Source: Filobacillus milosensis (GTDB lineage: Bacteria; Bacillota; Bacilli; Bacillales; Alkalibacillaceae). Taken from it: a stretch of 44,873 nt of DNA. Shown piece by piece: positions 34,357-41,545 of this stretch (positions within the stretch are counted from its first letter, which is position 1; every line of letters begins with the position of its first letter). The stretch is from contig NZ_SOPW01000022.1 of NCBI RefSeq assembly GCF_004402015.1, forward strand, positions 1 to 44,873, written 5' to 3'. A program made the translations under genes and the position numbers. The notes under the pieces are model-generated. The model saw only the letters and a list, made by a program, of their open reading frames with translations, ran no database searches and was not told the origin of the DNA.

Positions 34357-34503
34357 CTATGTGGAATTTTGGTCTCTCTATGAGAAATATGAGGCTGTCT
34401 ATAAGAAATAACAGTATTGCTATAAGAAAAAAAGTGGTTTCTATGAGAACTTTTAACGTTTCTATAAGAACTTTTACTAATTCTATAAGAAAAATTAAAA
34501 GAG
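34357..34503 (+). repeat. Array C of the CTAYRAGAA 21-bp repeat family
   Basis: Seven cores begin at 34357, 34378, 34399, 34420, 34441, 34462 and 34483, every step exactly 21 bases. Six copies read CTATRAGAA and the first is CTATGTGGA. The intervening 12 bases differ in each unit. The array lies between the ytkD terminator and the pckA terminator. Because 21 is a multiple of three, both strands stay open and produce false heptapeptide-repeat ORFs. Confidence 0.92.
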
Positions 34504-34538
34504 CATCAAACTGCAAATGCAATTTGATGCTCCATTTT
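34497..34538. terminator. Terminator of pckA, possibly bidirectional
   Basis: GAGCATCAAA (34501-34510) pairs with TTTGATGCTC (34523-34532). The minus strand continues into TTTTAATTTT and the plus strand into CATTTTT. It closes the right side of array C. Confidence 0.82.
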
Positions 34539-34543
34539 TATAA

Positions 34544-36136
34544 TTAAGCCTTAAACGTTGGGCCTGCGTTCTGAATATCGGTTGTAATGTGGTTGAACTT
34601 TTTAAAGTTGTTATGGAACTTCGATGCAAGTTCTTTAGCTTTTGAATCATAAGCTTCTGGATCTTCCCAAGTTTTCTTAGGGTTTAATACATCGCTTGGA
34701 ACTCCAGGGCATTGCTGTGGAATAGAAAGGCCAAAGAATTCATCTTTTACCGTGTCCACGTTATTTAATTCACCTTCAAGTGCAGCTTGCACCATAGACC
34801 TTGTATAACCTAGTTTCATACGTGAACCAACGCCGTATGGTCCACCAGTCCATCCTGTGTTGACTAAGAAAACTTGAGCATCATGCTCATCAATTTTCTC
34901 ACCTAACATCTTAGCGTAAGTCGCTGCAGGTAGTGGCAAGAAAGGTGAGCCGAAGCAAGCAGAGAATGTTGCTTCTGGTTCTGTGATTCCACGTTCTGTA
35001 CCAGCAAGTTTACTCGTATATCCACTTAGAAAGTGGTACATCGCTTGTTCTTTCGTTAATTTACTGATTGGAGGTAATACTCCAAAAGCATCTGCTGTTA
35101 AAAATACAATCGTATTCGGGTGACCAGCAATGCTTGGTTGAATAATATTGTCAATATGGTCAATTGCGTATGCTGCTCTTGTATTTTCAGTTAATGACGT
35201 ATCATCATAATCAGGTAATCGAGAATCTTCATTAACGACTACATTCTCAAGTACAGCACCAAAGCGAATGGCGTTATATATTTGAGGTTCTTTTTCTTCT
35301 GATAAATTAACCGTTTTCGCGTAGCAACCGCCTTCTATATTGAAGATCCCATTTTGTGACCACGCATGTTCATCATCACCAATTAAGCGACGATTAGGGT
35401 CAGCAGATAATGTTGTTTTTCCTGTACCGGATAATCCGAAGAAAAGCGCTACATCACCTTCTGAACCAACATTAGCTGAGCAGTGCATTGGAAGTATGTC
35501 TTGTTTCGTCGGTAACAGGTAATTCATCACAGAGAAAATAGATTTTTTAATTTCCCCAGCATATTCTGTTCCGCCGATTAACACAATTTTATGTTTGAAA
35601 GATACAATAATAAACGTCTCTGAATTCGTCCCATCCACTTCAGGGTCAGCTTTGAAGTGAGGTGCTGAGACAACTGTGAATTCTGGTTTGTGATTCTTTA
35701 GTTCATCTTCAGTTGGTCGAATGAATAACTGATTAGCAAATAAATTATGCCAAGCAAATTGAGTGATTACTTGAATCGGTAGACGATACTTTTCGTCACC
35801 ACCGGCAAAACCATTGAATGTAAACAATTCATCTTGTTCAGATAAGTAATCAGTTACTTTATTGAATAAGTTCAAGAATTTATCTTCATTAATCGGTTGA
35901 TTGACTTCGCCCCATTCAACCTGATCTTTTGTTTCTTCATCTTGAACAATAAATTTATCTTTAGGTGAACGTCCTGTATACTTTCCAGTAGTTGCACGAA
36001 CCGCACCAGTTGAAGTTAAAATTCCTTCTTCTCTTGAGAGAACTCTTTCTACTAAACTTGCAATAGGTAAATTATCTTGATTATTTTTATGTTGATTTAA
36101 TTGAGAAACTATTGTTTGGATATTCATCGTTTTCAA
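34544..36136 (-). CDS. pckA: Phosphoenolpyruvate carboxykinase (ATP)
   Basis: PckA converts oxaloacetate and ATP to PEP, the entry to gluconeogenesis. The 530-residue protein has RSPKDKF near residue 55, the substrate segment GTEYAGEMKK-like ([10 protein letters not shown]), the P-loop [14 protein letters not shown] near 232-245 and the following LIGDDEHAW. The start is TTG at 36136, supported by AAAGGATGG about 6 bases upstream; the ATG nine bases further in is too far from the site. It is divergent from metK, as in B. subtilis. Confidence 0.96.
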   Translation of the reverse strand: MKTMNIQTIVSQLNQHKNNQDNLPIASLVERVLSREEGILTSTGAVRATTGKYTGRSPKDKFIVQDEETKDQVEWGEVNQPINEDKFLNLFNKVTDYLSEQDELFTFNGFAGGDEKYRLPIQVITQFAWHNLFANQLFIRPTEDELKNHKPEFTVVSAPHFKADPEVDGTNSETFIIVSFKHKIVLIGGTEYAGEIKKSIFSVMNYLLPTKQDILPMHCSANVGSEGDVALFFGLSGTGKTTLSADPNRRLIGDDEHAWSQNGIFNIEGGCYAKTVNLSEEKEPQIYNAIRFGAVLENVVVNEDSRLPDYDDTSLTENTRAAYAIDHIDNIIQPSIAGHPNTIVFLTADAFGVLPPISKLTKEQAMYHFLSGYTSKLAGTERGITEPEATFSACFGSPFLPLPAATYAKMLGEKIDEHDAQVFLVNTGWTGGPYGVGSRMKLGYTRSMVQAALEGELNNVDTVKDEFFGLSIPQQCPGVPSDVLNPKKTWEDPEAYDSKAKELASKFHNNFKKFNHITTDIQNAGPTFKA

Positions 36137-36326
36137 TATTGACCATCCTTTACATCACAGAATTTATCATTTTATAAGTTTATTTGTTTAATAGTATAAC
36201 ACATTAGATTCATTAAAGCATACTATTTATGTGTTTTTTATAAATAAACTTTAACTTTTTTATTTTACCATTAGTTTATTAAATAAACGCCTAATTTGTT
36301 TCATTTTATTGAAACATTACGAAATA

Positions 36327-36355
36327 TTGACACGTATACTCATTCGCGTTATTAT
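36327..36355 (+). promoter_or_regulatory. Promoter of metK
   Basis: TTGACA at 36327-36332 is followed after 17 bases by TATTAT (36350-36355); an overlapping TATAAT at 36353-36358 is also possible. The transcript would start just before the SAM riboswitch. Confidence 0.65.
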
Positions 36356-36373
36356 AATGCAGAAACGGAATTT

Positions 36374-36480
36374 CTCTTATCCAGAGTAGGCGGAGGCAAC
36401 AGGACCTATGAAGCCCGGCAACCATCACGAGAGTGACAGGTGCTATCCTGATGCAAGGTTAGATCCTTGGACGATAAGAG
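36374..36480 (+). promoter_or_regulatory. SAM-I riboswitch (S-box) upstream of metK
   Basis: The closing stem CTCTTATC/GATAAGAG (36374-36381 with 36473-36480) holds the S-box core: AGAGTAGGCGGAGG, GGACCTATGAAGCCCGGCAA, then GTGACAGGTGCTA and the GATGCAAGGTTAGATCC region. High SAM should favour the terminator at 36500 and lower SAM synthetase. Confidence 0.96.
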
Positions 36481-36499
36481 TGAAAGGCAGTTAGATTTT

Positions 36500-36537
36500 A
36501 ACCTTTCCTCGCTTAGTCTTGGAAAGGTTTTTTTCTT
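36500..36537 (+). terminator. Regulated terminator of the SAM riboswitch
   Basis: AACCTTTCC (36500-36508) pairs with GGAAAGGTT (36521-36529), followed by a T-rich tract. It lies 19 bases after the aptamer and about 100 bases before metK. Confidence 0.9.
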
Positions 36538-36633
36538 TATTTTAGGCAAAAATAATTATATTAATTGACACTGTGATCGCTTTTCACGATATAAGAGAAC
36601 CGTTAAGCAAATAATCGAGGAGGAAATATATTC

Positions 36634-37833
36634 ATGGAAACGCAACGCCGTCTATTTACTTCGGAGTCAGTTACCGAAGGACATCCAGATAAGATTTGTG
36701 ATCAAATCTCAGATGCAATTCTGGATGAAATTTTAAAAAATGATCCAAATGCCAGAGTCGCTTGTGAGACAACTGTAACAACAGGACTTGTACTTGTAAC
36801 AGGGGAAATATCTACATCGACTTATGTCGACATTCCATTAATCGTACGTGAAACGATTAAAGATATTGGTTATACACGAGCTAAATATGGTTTTGATGCT
36901 GAGACATGCGCTGTACTTACTTCAATCGATGAACAATCAGCCGATATCGCACAAGGTGTGGATGAAGCTTTTGAAAAGCGTGAAGGCCAAATGACAGATG
37001 AAGAAATTGAAGCGATTGGTGCAGGAGACCAGGGGTTAATGTTTGGTTATGCAACTAATGAAACTGAAGAGCTTATGCCTCTACCAATTTCACTTTCACA
37101 CAAGATATCTAAAAGATTAAGTGACGTTCGTAAGTCTGGGGAAATTGACTACTTACGCCCGGATGGTAAAACTCAGGTGACGGTTGAGTATGATGAGAAT
37201 GGTAAACCGGAACGTGTGGATACGATTGTCATTTCGACACAACATCATCCTGAGATTACGCTTGATCAGATTAATCGTGATTTAATTGAAAAAGTCATCC
37301 GCCCGGTCGTACCGGAAGAATTAATTACTAATGAAACAAAATATTTCATTAATCCAACGGGTCGTTTCGTGATTGGTGGACCTCAAGGGGATGCTGGATT
37401 AACTGGACGTAAAATTATTGTAGATACGTATGGTGGTTACGCTCGTCATGGTGGCGGTGCATTCAGTGGTAAAGATGCAACGAAAGTAGATCGTTCAGCT
37501 GCTTATGCAGCACGTTATGTTGCTAAAAATATTGTAGCGGCAGGGTTAGCTGACACATGTGAGGTGCAGCTGGCATATGCGATTGGTGTTGCCCAGCCAG
37601 TATCCATTTCGGTAAACACCTTTGGAACAGGTAAAGTTAAAGAAGCTGTACTTGTTGAAGCGATTCGAGAAAACTTTGACCTTCGTCCAGCAGGCATTAT
37701 AAAAATGTTGGATTTACGTCGCCCAATTTATAAGAAGACGGCTGCTTACGGACATTTCGGTCGTTTTGATAAAGATTTCACTTGGGAGAAGACTGATAAA
37801 GTAGAAGATTTAAAAGTATTATTGAATAAGTAA
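36634..37833 (+). CDS. metK: S-adenosylmethionine synthetase
   Basis: MetK makes SAM from methionine and ATP. The 399-residue protein shows all family signatures: [18 protein letters not shown] at the N terminus, [16 protein letters not shown] near 129-144, and [17 protein letters not shown] near 273-290, including the catalytic lysines. ATG follows CGAGGAGG. It is monocistronic, controlled by the SAM-I riboswitch upstream, and ends before a strong terminator at 37843. Confidence 0.97.
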   Translation: METQRRLFTSESVTEGHPDKICDQISDAILDEILKNDPNARVACETTVTTGLVLVTGEISTSTYVDIPLIVRETIKDIGYTRAKYGFDAETCAVLTSIDEQSADIAQGVDEAFEKREGQMTDEEIEAIGAGDQGLMFGYATNETEELMPLPISLSHKISKRLSDVRKSGEIDYLRPDGKTQVTVEYDENGKPERVDTIVISTQHHPEITLDQINRDLIEKVIRPVVPEELITNETKYFINPTGRFVIGGPQGDAGLTGRKIIVDTYGGYARHGGGAFSGKDATKVDRSAAYAARYVAKNIVAAGLADTCEVQLAYAIGVAQPVSISVNTFGTGKVKEAVLVEAIRENFDLRPAGIIKMLDLRRPIYKKTAAYGHFGRFDKDFTWEKTDKVEDLKVLLNK

Positions 37834-37842
37834 TGATTGTGA

Positions 37843-37874
37843 GGGCTGTCTATGGGTGTAGGCAGTCCTTTTTT
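37843..37874 (+). terminator. Terminator of metK
   Basis: GGGCTGTCT (37843-37851) pairs with AGGCAGTCC (37860-37868) and is followed by six T residues. Confidence 0.85.
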
Positions 37875-37894
37875 GGGTAATTCGATAGTTTAAA

Positions 37895-38000
37895 AGTTCA
37901 GCAACTAATGCTATCGGCCACTAATTAATCAATATCGGGCACATTTCGAAAAAATTGGCCACTAATTTTTCAGTATTGGACACTTATACCATCAACCTGA
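37895..38000 (+). repeat. Array D: second ~21-bp repeat type (GGCCACTAATT)
   Basis: Units start at 37916, 37937, 37957 and 37978 (steps 21, 20, 21). The two clearest begin GGCCACTAATT and end near CAATATC or CAGTATT, and the others read GGGCACATTT and GGACACTTAT. A decayed copy (CAACTAATGCTATC) precedes them from about 37902. The sequence is unrelated to CTAYRAGAA, but the period and the position are alike: it lies between the metK terminator and the ytoA terminator. Confidence 0.7.
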
Positions 38001-38034
38001 TTTCTAAGCGCTAAACCTCAGTTACTAACAAAAA

Positions 38035-38060
38035 ATCACCCACGAAAAATCGTGAGTGAT
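38035..38060 (-). terminator. Terminator of ytoA
   Basis: ATCACCCACGA (38035-38045) pairs with TCGTGAGTGAT (38050-38060) with one G-U/C-A position. The minus strand runs into six or so T residues. Confidence 0.82.
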
Positions 38061-38066
38061 CCGATA

Positions 38067-38579
38067 TTAATCCTGTAATTTTTTATAAGCTTGGCCTTTA
38101 TCAATATACGTCTGTCTCACGCGGTCCAATTCTTTGTAGTCGTCCTCATTAAGTTCTCGAACGACTTTAGCAGGCCGACCGAAAGCTAATGTATTTGGTG
38201 GAATAGTTTTGCCTGGTGGGACTAAGCTGCCTGCACCAATAAATGCATTCTCACCAATCTCCGCACCATCTAACACTGTTGAACCCATTCCGATCAGCGC
38301 ATTTTTTCGTATAGTACATGAATGCAGCATGACCTGATGCCCTGCAGTTACACCATCTTCTATGATTAAAGGCGTGTTAGGACTCTGGTGGAGCATGCTT
38401 TGGTCTTGGATGTTTACGTTTTTTCCAATGATTGTTGGAGAAACATCGCCACGAATCACTGTTTTAAACCAGATGCTGCTATAAGAGCCGATTGCCACAT
38501 CACCTGTGATCACAGCGTCATCTGCAATGTATGCTGTTTCATCTATTTTTGGATATTTTCCTTCATATGGGAGTATCAT
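38067..38579 (-). CDS. ytoA: Gamma-carbonic-anhydrase-like hexapeptide-repeat protein (YtoA)
   Basis: The 170-residue protein is a left-handed beta helix built from hexapeptide repeats (YIADDAVITGDVAIGSYSSIW, ENAFIGAGSLVPPG). It has a C-terminal helix. The zinc ligands of gamma-class carbonic anhydrases are at H64, H81 and H86. It belongs to the YtoA/YrdA/PaaY group, for which catalytic activity is often not shown. AAAGGAGG precedes the ATG. It sits divergent from ytpA in the same order as in B. subtilis. Confidence 0.88.
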   Translation of the reverse strand: MILPYEGKYPKIDETAYIADDAVITGDVAIGSYSSIWFKTVIRGDVSPTIIGKNVNIQDQSMLHQSPNTPLIIEDGVTAGHQVMLHSCTIRKNALIGMGSTVLDGAEIGENAFIGAGSLVPPGKTIPPNTLAFGRPAKVVRELNEDDYKELDRVRQTYIDKGQAYKKLQD

Positions 38580-38591
38580 ATTGTTCCTCCT

Positions 38592-38620
38592 TTGATGTAT
38601 TATGCTAATATAATTATAAC
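38592..38620 (+). promoter_or_regulatory. Promoter of ytpA-ytpB
   Basis: TTGATG (38592-38597) and TATAAC (38615-38620) are spaced by exactly 17 bases, 34 bases before the ytpA start. Confidence 0.65.
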
Positions 38621-38653
38621 AAAGATTTTTATTCCGAGATTGGGGGAAGATTG

Positions 38654-39445
38654 ATGATTGTTAAAGAAACAGAACAACCAAAAGGCGTAGTGGTCGCCAT
38701 CCATGGTGCCTTTGAACATGCAGGCCGTTATGAATGGTTATTTTCGAGGATAAATTTTCACGGTTACCACGTGGTCGCAGGTGATTTACCAGGTCAAGGA
38801 ACCACGCCTGGGCGTCGAGGCCATATTCAATCTTTCCAACAATATTTAGACACTGTTTTATCATGGTTTGAAAAGGCTAAAGAATATGACTTGCCCATAT
38901 TTCTGTTGGGGCATAGCATGGGCGGTTTAATCGCTATTCGAACGATGCAGAAAACAGATGTATACAAAGACATAGATGGAGTCATTCTTTCTTCACCGGC
39001 ACTTGGGATGAAAAATGGCCTGGCTCGCCCCGTTTATTATTTATCAAAAGTTTTAAATGTAGCGACACCTGGCATGCGCTTTAAGACTGGTGTACGTTCT
39101 GAAATCGCGACTCGTAATGAAGGATACAATGCTCATGATGTATCTGATCCGCTATTTTTAAGAAAAGTTTCGGTTCGCTGGTATCATGAATTTGAAAAAG
39201 CAATTGCTGCTGCTTTTAAAGAATTAGCTGATTATCCTGATATTCCGACACTGCTGCTCCAAGGCGGAGATGACCATTTAGTTGATATTGATGCAGTTAA
39301 GGAATGGTTTAATAAAATTGATGTATCTGAAAAAATGATAAAAATTTATGAAGAGTTTTATCATGAAATCTTCAATGAACCTGAGCGTGAAGATGTCGTT
39401 AAAGATTTAATTCATTTTATTGACCATCAAATTGAAACAATTTAG
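38654..39445 (+). CDS. ytpA: Lysophospholipase-like alpha/beta hydrolase (YtpA)
   Basis: The 263-residue serine hydrolase has the nucleophile in GHSMGG near residue 92. The aspartate is in LLLQGGDDHLVD and the histidine in FYHEIFNEPE near the C terminus. In B. subtilis YtpA is a phospholipase that makes the lysophospholipid antibiotic bacilysocin, and other members of this monoacylglycerol-lipase group act on lysolipids. The ATG at 38654 is chosen, with GGGGG upstream; the TTG three bases before is possible. ytpB follows after 12 bases. Confidence 0.85.
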   Translation: MIVKETEQPKGVVVAIHGAFEHAGRYEWLFSRINFHGYHVVAGDLPGQGTTPGRRGHIQSFQQYLDTVLSWFEKAKEYDLPIFLLGHSMGGLIAIRTMQKTDVYKDIDGVILSSPALGMKNGLARPVYYLSKVLNVATPGMRFKTGVRSEIATRNEGYNAHDVSDPLFLRKVSVRWYHEFEKAIAAAFKELADYPDIPTLLLQGGDDHLVDIDAVKEWFNKIDVSEKMIKIYEEFYHEIFNEPEREDVVKDLIHFIDHQIETI

Positions 39446-39457
39446 GAGGCTCATATT

Positions 39458-40534
39458 TTGGCACTCACTGTTCCAAATTCACTTCCAACATTGTTAATGA
39501 CTTGTTATCGAAACATTTTCCCTTCTGTTAGAGAGGAATTATATTACTGGGAAAATTATGCACATCAAATTCCAAATGAAGAACTGAAGCAACAGGCACT
39601 GGCAAGCATTGATACTAAGACGTTTCACTGTGAAGGTGGAGCAATCTATGCTTGTTTGGCTAATCAGCGTCGAAAAGATGCGGTTCGTTTTATCGTGGCA
39701 TACCAGACGATCAGTGATTACTTAGATAATTTATGTGATCGCAGTACCTCTATGAATCCAGATGATTTTCGAGCTTTACACGATTCAATGCTGGATGCTT
39801 TATGTAAAGACGGAACGGTCAGGCGGGAAAATTACTATGAGTTACGTGAAGATCAAGATGATGCTGGGTACTTAAGGTCGCTGGTGGACACGTGCCAGTC
39901 AGTTGTCCAATCCATTCCTAATTACGAACACGTTTATCCACATGTGAAAAGACTGGCAGATTTATATGTCGATCTACAGGTACATAAACATGTACGCTTG
40001 GATGAGCGTGTGCCGAGGCTTACGAATTGGTATGACCAAGAAAACAATCATGATTTTATTCATTGGAACGAGTTCTCGGCTGTAACAGGGTCTACTATTG
40101 GAATTTTCACGATGATTTCCTACGCCTTAGATGAAAAAGATCATAGCAGTCAGGTCATGGAATCCTATTTTCCTTACATGCAAGGCTTACATATTTTATT
40201 GGATTACTTCATTGACCAAACAGAGGATGAAGATGAAGGGGACCTGAACTTCTGTCATTATTATAAGGAAGAAAATGAAGCGGTTGATCGATTGAAGTTT
40301 TTTATAAATGGTTGTAAGGAGTCTACTCAAAAACTACCTGATCAAACGTTCCATGAACTTATTGTCACTGGATTAGTTGGATTATATTTGTCAGATTTAA
40401 AAGTGGATCAGCTGCCAAAAGGAAAATTGGTGAAGCGGGAATTGTTAAAACATGCAGGCCAAAAAGCCAAATGGATTTATTGGAACGGCCGCATGTATCG
40501 AAAGTGGAAAAAACGAAAAGGATATGGAGCGTAA
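39458..40534 (+). CDS. ytpB: Tetraprenyl-beta-curcumene synthase (YtpB, DUF2600)
   Basis: This class IB terpene synthase cyclises a C35 tetraprenyl diphosphate to tetraprenyl-beta-curcumene, the precursor of bacterial sesquarterpenes. The 358-residue all-helical protein has an Asp-rich segment DYLDNLCD at 87-94 and a second acidic cluster DQTEDEDEGD near 262. Both could bind magnesium diphosphate. The start is TTG 39458, with TAGGAGGC at 8 bases. It is in an operon with ytpA. The radical-SAM gene ytqA that follows in B. subtilis is not here. The partner cyclase (a squalene-hopene cyclase homologue) is not in the window. Confidence 0.9.
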   Translation: MALTVPNSLPTLLMTCYRNIFPSVREELYYWENYAHQIPNEELKQQALASIDTKTFHCEGGAIYACLANQRRKDAVRFIVAYQTISDYLDNLCDRSTSMNPDDFRALHDSMLDALCKDGTVRRENYYELREDQDDAGYLRSLVDTCQSVVQSIPNYEHVYPHVKRLADLYVDLQVHKHVRLDERVPRLTNWYDQENNHDFIHWNEFSAVTGSTIGIFTMISYALDEKDHSSQVMESYFPYMQGLHILLDYFIDQTEDEDEGDLNFCHYYKEENEAVDRLKFFINGCKESTQKLPDQTFHELIVTGLVGLYLSDLKVDQLPKGKLVKRELLKHAGQKAKWIYWNGRMYRKWKKRKGYGA

Positions 40535-40566
40535 ATAAGCAGGCGACTGGACCTACTTATTTTTTA
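40533..40566 (+). terminator. Terminator of ytpB
   Basis: AATAAGCAGG pairs with CCTACTTATT with one mismatch, then TTTT. It overlaps the end of mnmM on the other strand. Confidence 0.65.
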
Positions 40567-41120
40567 TATAATGCAACGGCAAAAGGCGCACCTGAACTTC
40601 GATTAACCATTTGGTATTTAACGATGTCTGCTTCTTTAGCAGGGATTCCGCTTAAAAATTGCATGAGTTCTTCTTTTTCTGCTTGCCCTTCAGAGTGACC
40701 TGGATAAACGACAATGACGATATACCGCTGTGGTTCGAGTAACGGGAAAAGTTGATTGATCGCCTTGATTGTTGTACTGCTTGATGTAGCGATTTGCTTA
40801 TCGCTGCCAGGTAAATAGCCAAGGTTGAAAATGACACCTTCAATGGAAGAGATGTCTTTTTCTCTAAGTACATCACTGGCGAATTCGTGCCCTTTTAAGA
40901 CCATATCAACATTATTCACGTTATGTTCTTGAAAAAGTAATGCTGACTGATCTAAAGCTTCTTGTTGTATGTCAAAGGAAAAAACACGACCTCGCTCGCC
41001 GACCAATTGGCTAAGAAAAAGACTATCATGACCATTACCTAATGTGGCATCGACGACGGTATCGCCTTCTGAAATCGATTCTTTTAAAATGTCATGTGCG
41101 AATGGAATGATTTGTTTCAA
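40557..41120 (-). CDS. mnmM: tRNA mnm5(s2)U34 methyltransferase MnmM (YtqB)
   Basis: The 187-residue Rossmann methyltransferase has motif I DATLGNGHDSLFLSQL near residues 25-40, the acidic FSFDIQ, and the NLGYLPGSDK segment (about 106-115). This pattern is specific to the YtqB family. In B. subtilis YtqB (MnmM) methylates 5-aminomethyl-2-thiouridine at the tRNA wobble position, completing mnm5s2U. The start is TTG at 41120, with GAGGT about 9 bases upstream on the minus strand. It is convergent with ytpB. Confidence 0.85.
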   Translation of the reverse strand: MKQIIPFAHDILKESISEGDTVVDATLGNGHDSLFLSQLVGERGRVFSFDIQQEALDQSALLFQEHNVNNVDMVLKGHEFASDVLREKDISSIEGVIFNLGYLPGSDKQIATSSSTTIKAINQLFPLLEPQRYIVIVVYPGHSEGQAEKEELMQFLSGIPAKEADIVKYQMVNRSSGAPFAVALYKK

Positions 41121-41225
41121 GTTACAGACCTCATTTCATAACGTTTCAAGTAGTTATTTTACCATTAAAAGTTTAAACGATAAAAAGAACGGAGAAAATA
41201 ATGAAACAACCTAGTTAAAAATAAG

Positions 41226-41254
41226 TTGACATTTAGGATTAGTTTGCATAGAAT
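41226..41254 (+). promoter_or_regulatory. Promoter of leuS
   Basis: TTGACA (41226-41231) and TAGAAT (41249-41254) are separated by 17 bases, just before the T-box leader. Confidence 0.7.
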
Positions 41255-41274
41255 ATGTATTAAATTAATTTGAA

Positions 41275-41512
41275 TGACGTTTATGAAGGAGTAGTAAAAA
41301 GTCAAGTAAGACTCAGAGAGGTAACGGTTGGTGAAAGTTACCCTTACAAACTTTTGAACTCGCCTTTCCAGTCGTATGTATGAACGTTTAAGTAGTACAT
41401 ACCGTATATTCCGCGTTAAGGATTTCAAGTGAGTGCATCATAGGTGTACTAATTTGGGTGGTACCACGGGTTAACTCTCGTCCCAGCGTTTCGTTGGGGC
41501 GGGAGTTTTTTA
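41275..41512 (+). promoter_or_regulatory. Leucine T-box leader with terminator
   Basis: Stem I carries an AGAGAG element (from about 41315), the distal loop GGTTGGTGAAAG, and GAACTC at 41356-41361, whose CTC is a leucine specifier codon. The T-box proper, GGGTGGTACCACGG (41456-41469), precedes a terminator stem AACTCTCGTCCCAGCG / GTTGGGGCGGGAGTT with a T run to 41512. Uncharged tRNA-Leu should pair with it and allow read-through into leuS. Confidence 0.95.
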
Positions 41513-41545
41513 GTTTCAAAAAAACTTTATATTGGAGGAGTTTCT

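Noticed and set aside
34302-34547. Open frames on both strands through array C, giving seven-residue peptide repeats
   Set aside because: They arise because the 21-bp period is a multiple of three and the core lacks stops. There is no ribosome binding site and the frames overlap two terminators.
36137-36326. CcpN or other operator for pckA
   Set aside because: The region is AT-rich with a possible -10 on the minus strand, but no recognisable operator could be defined by eye.
41165-41428. Minus-strand ORF of 87 codons
   Set aside because: It is antisense to the leuS promoter and T-box, with no binding site or family resemblance.
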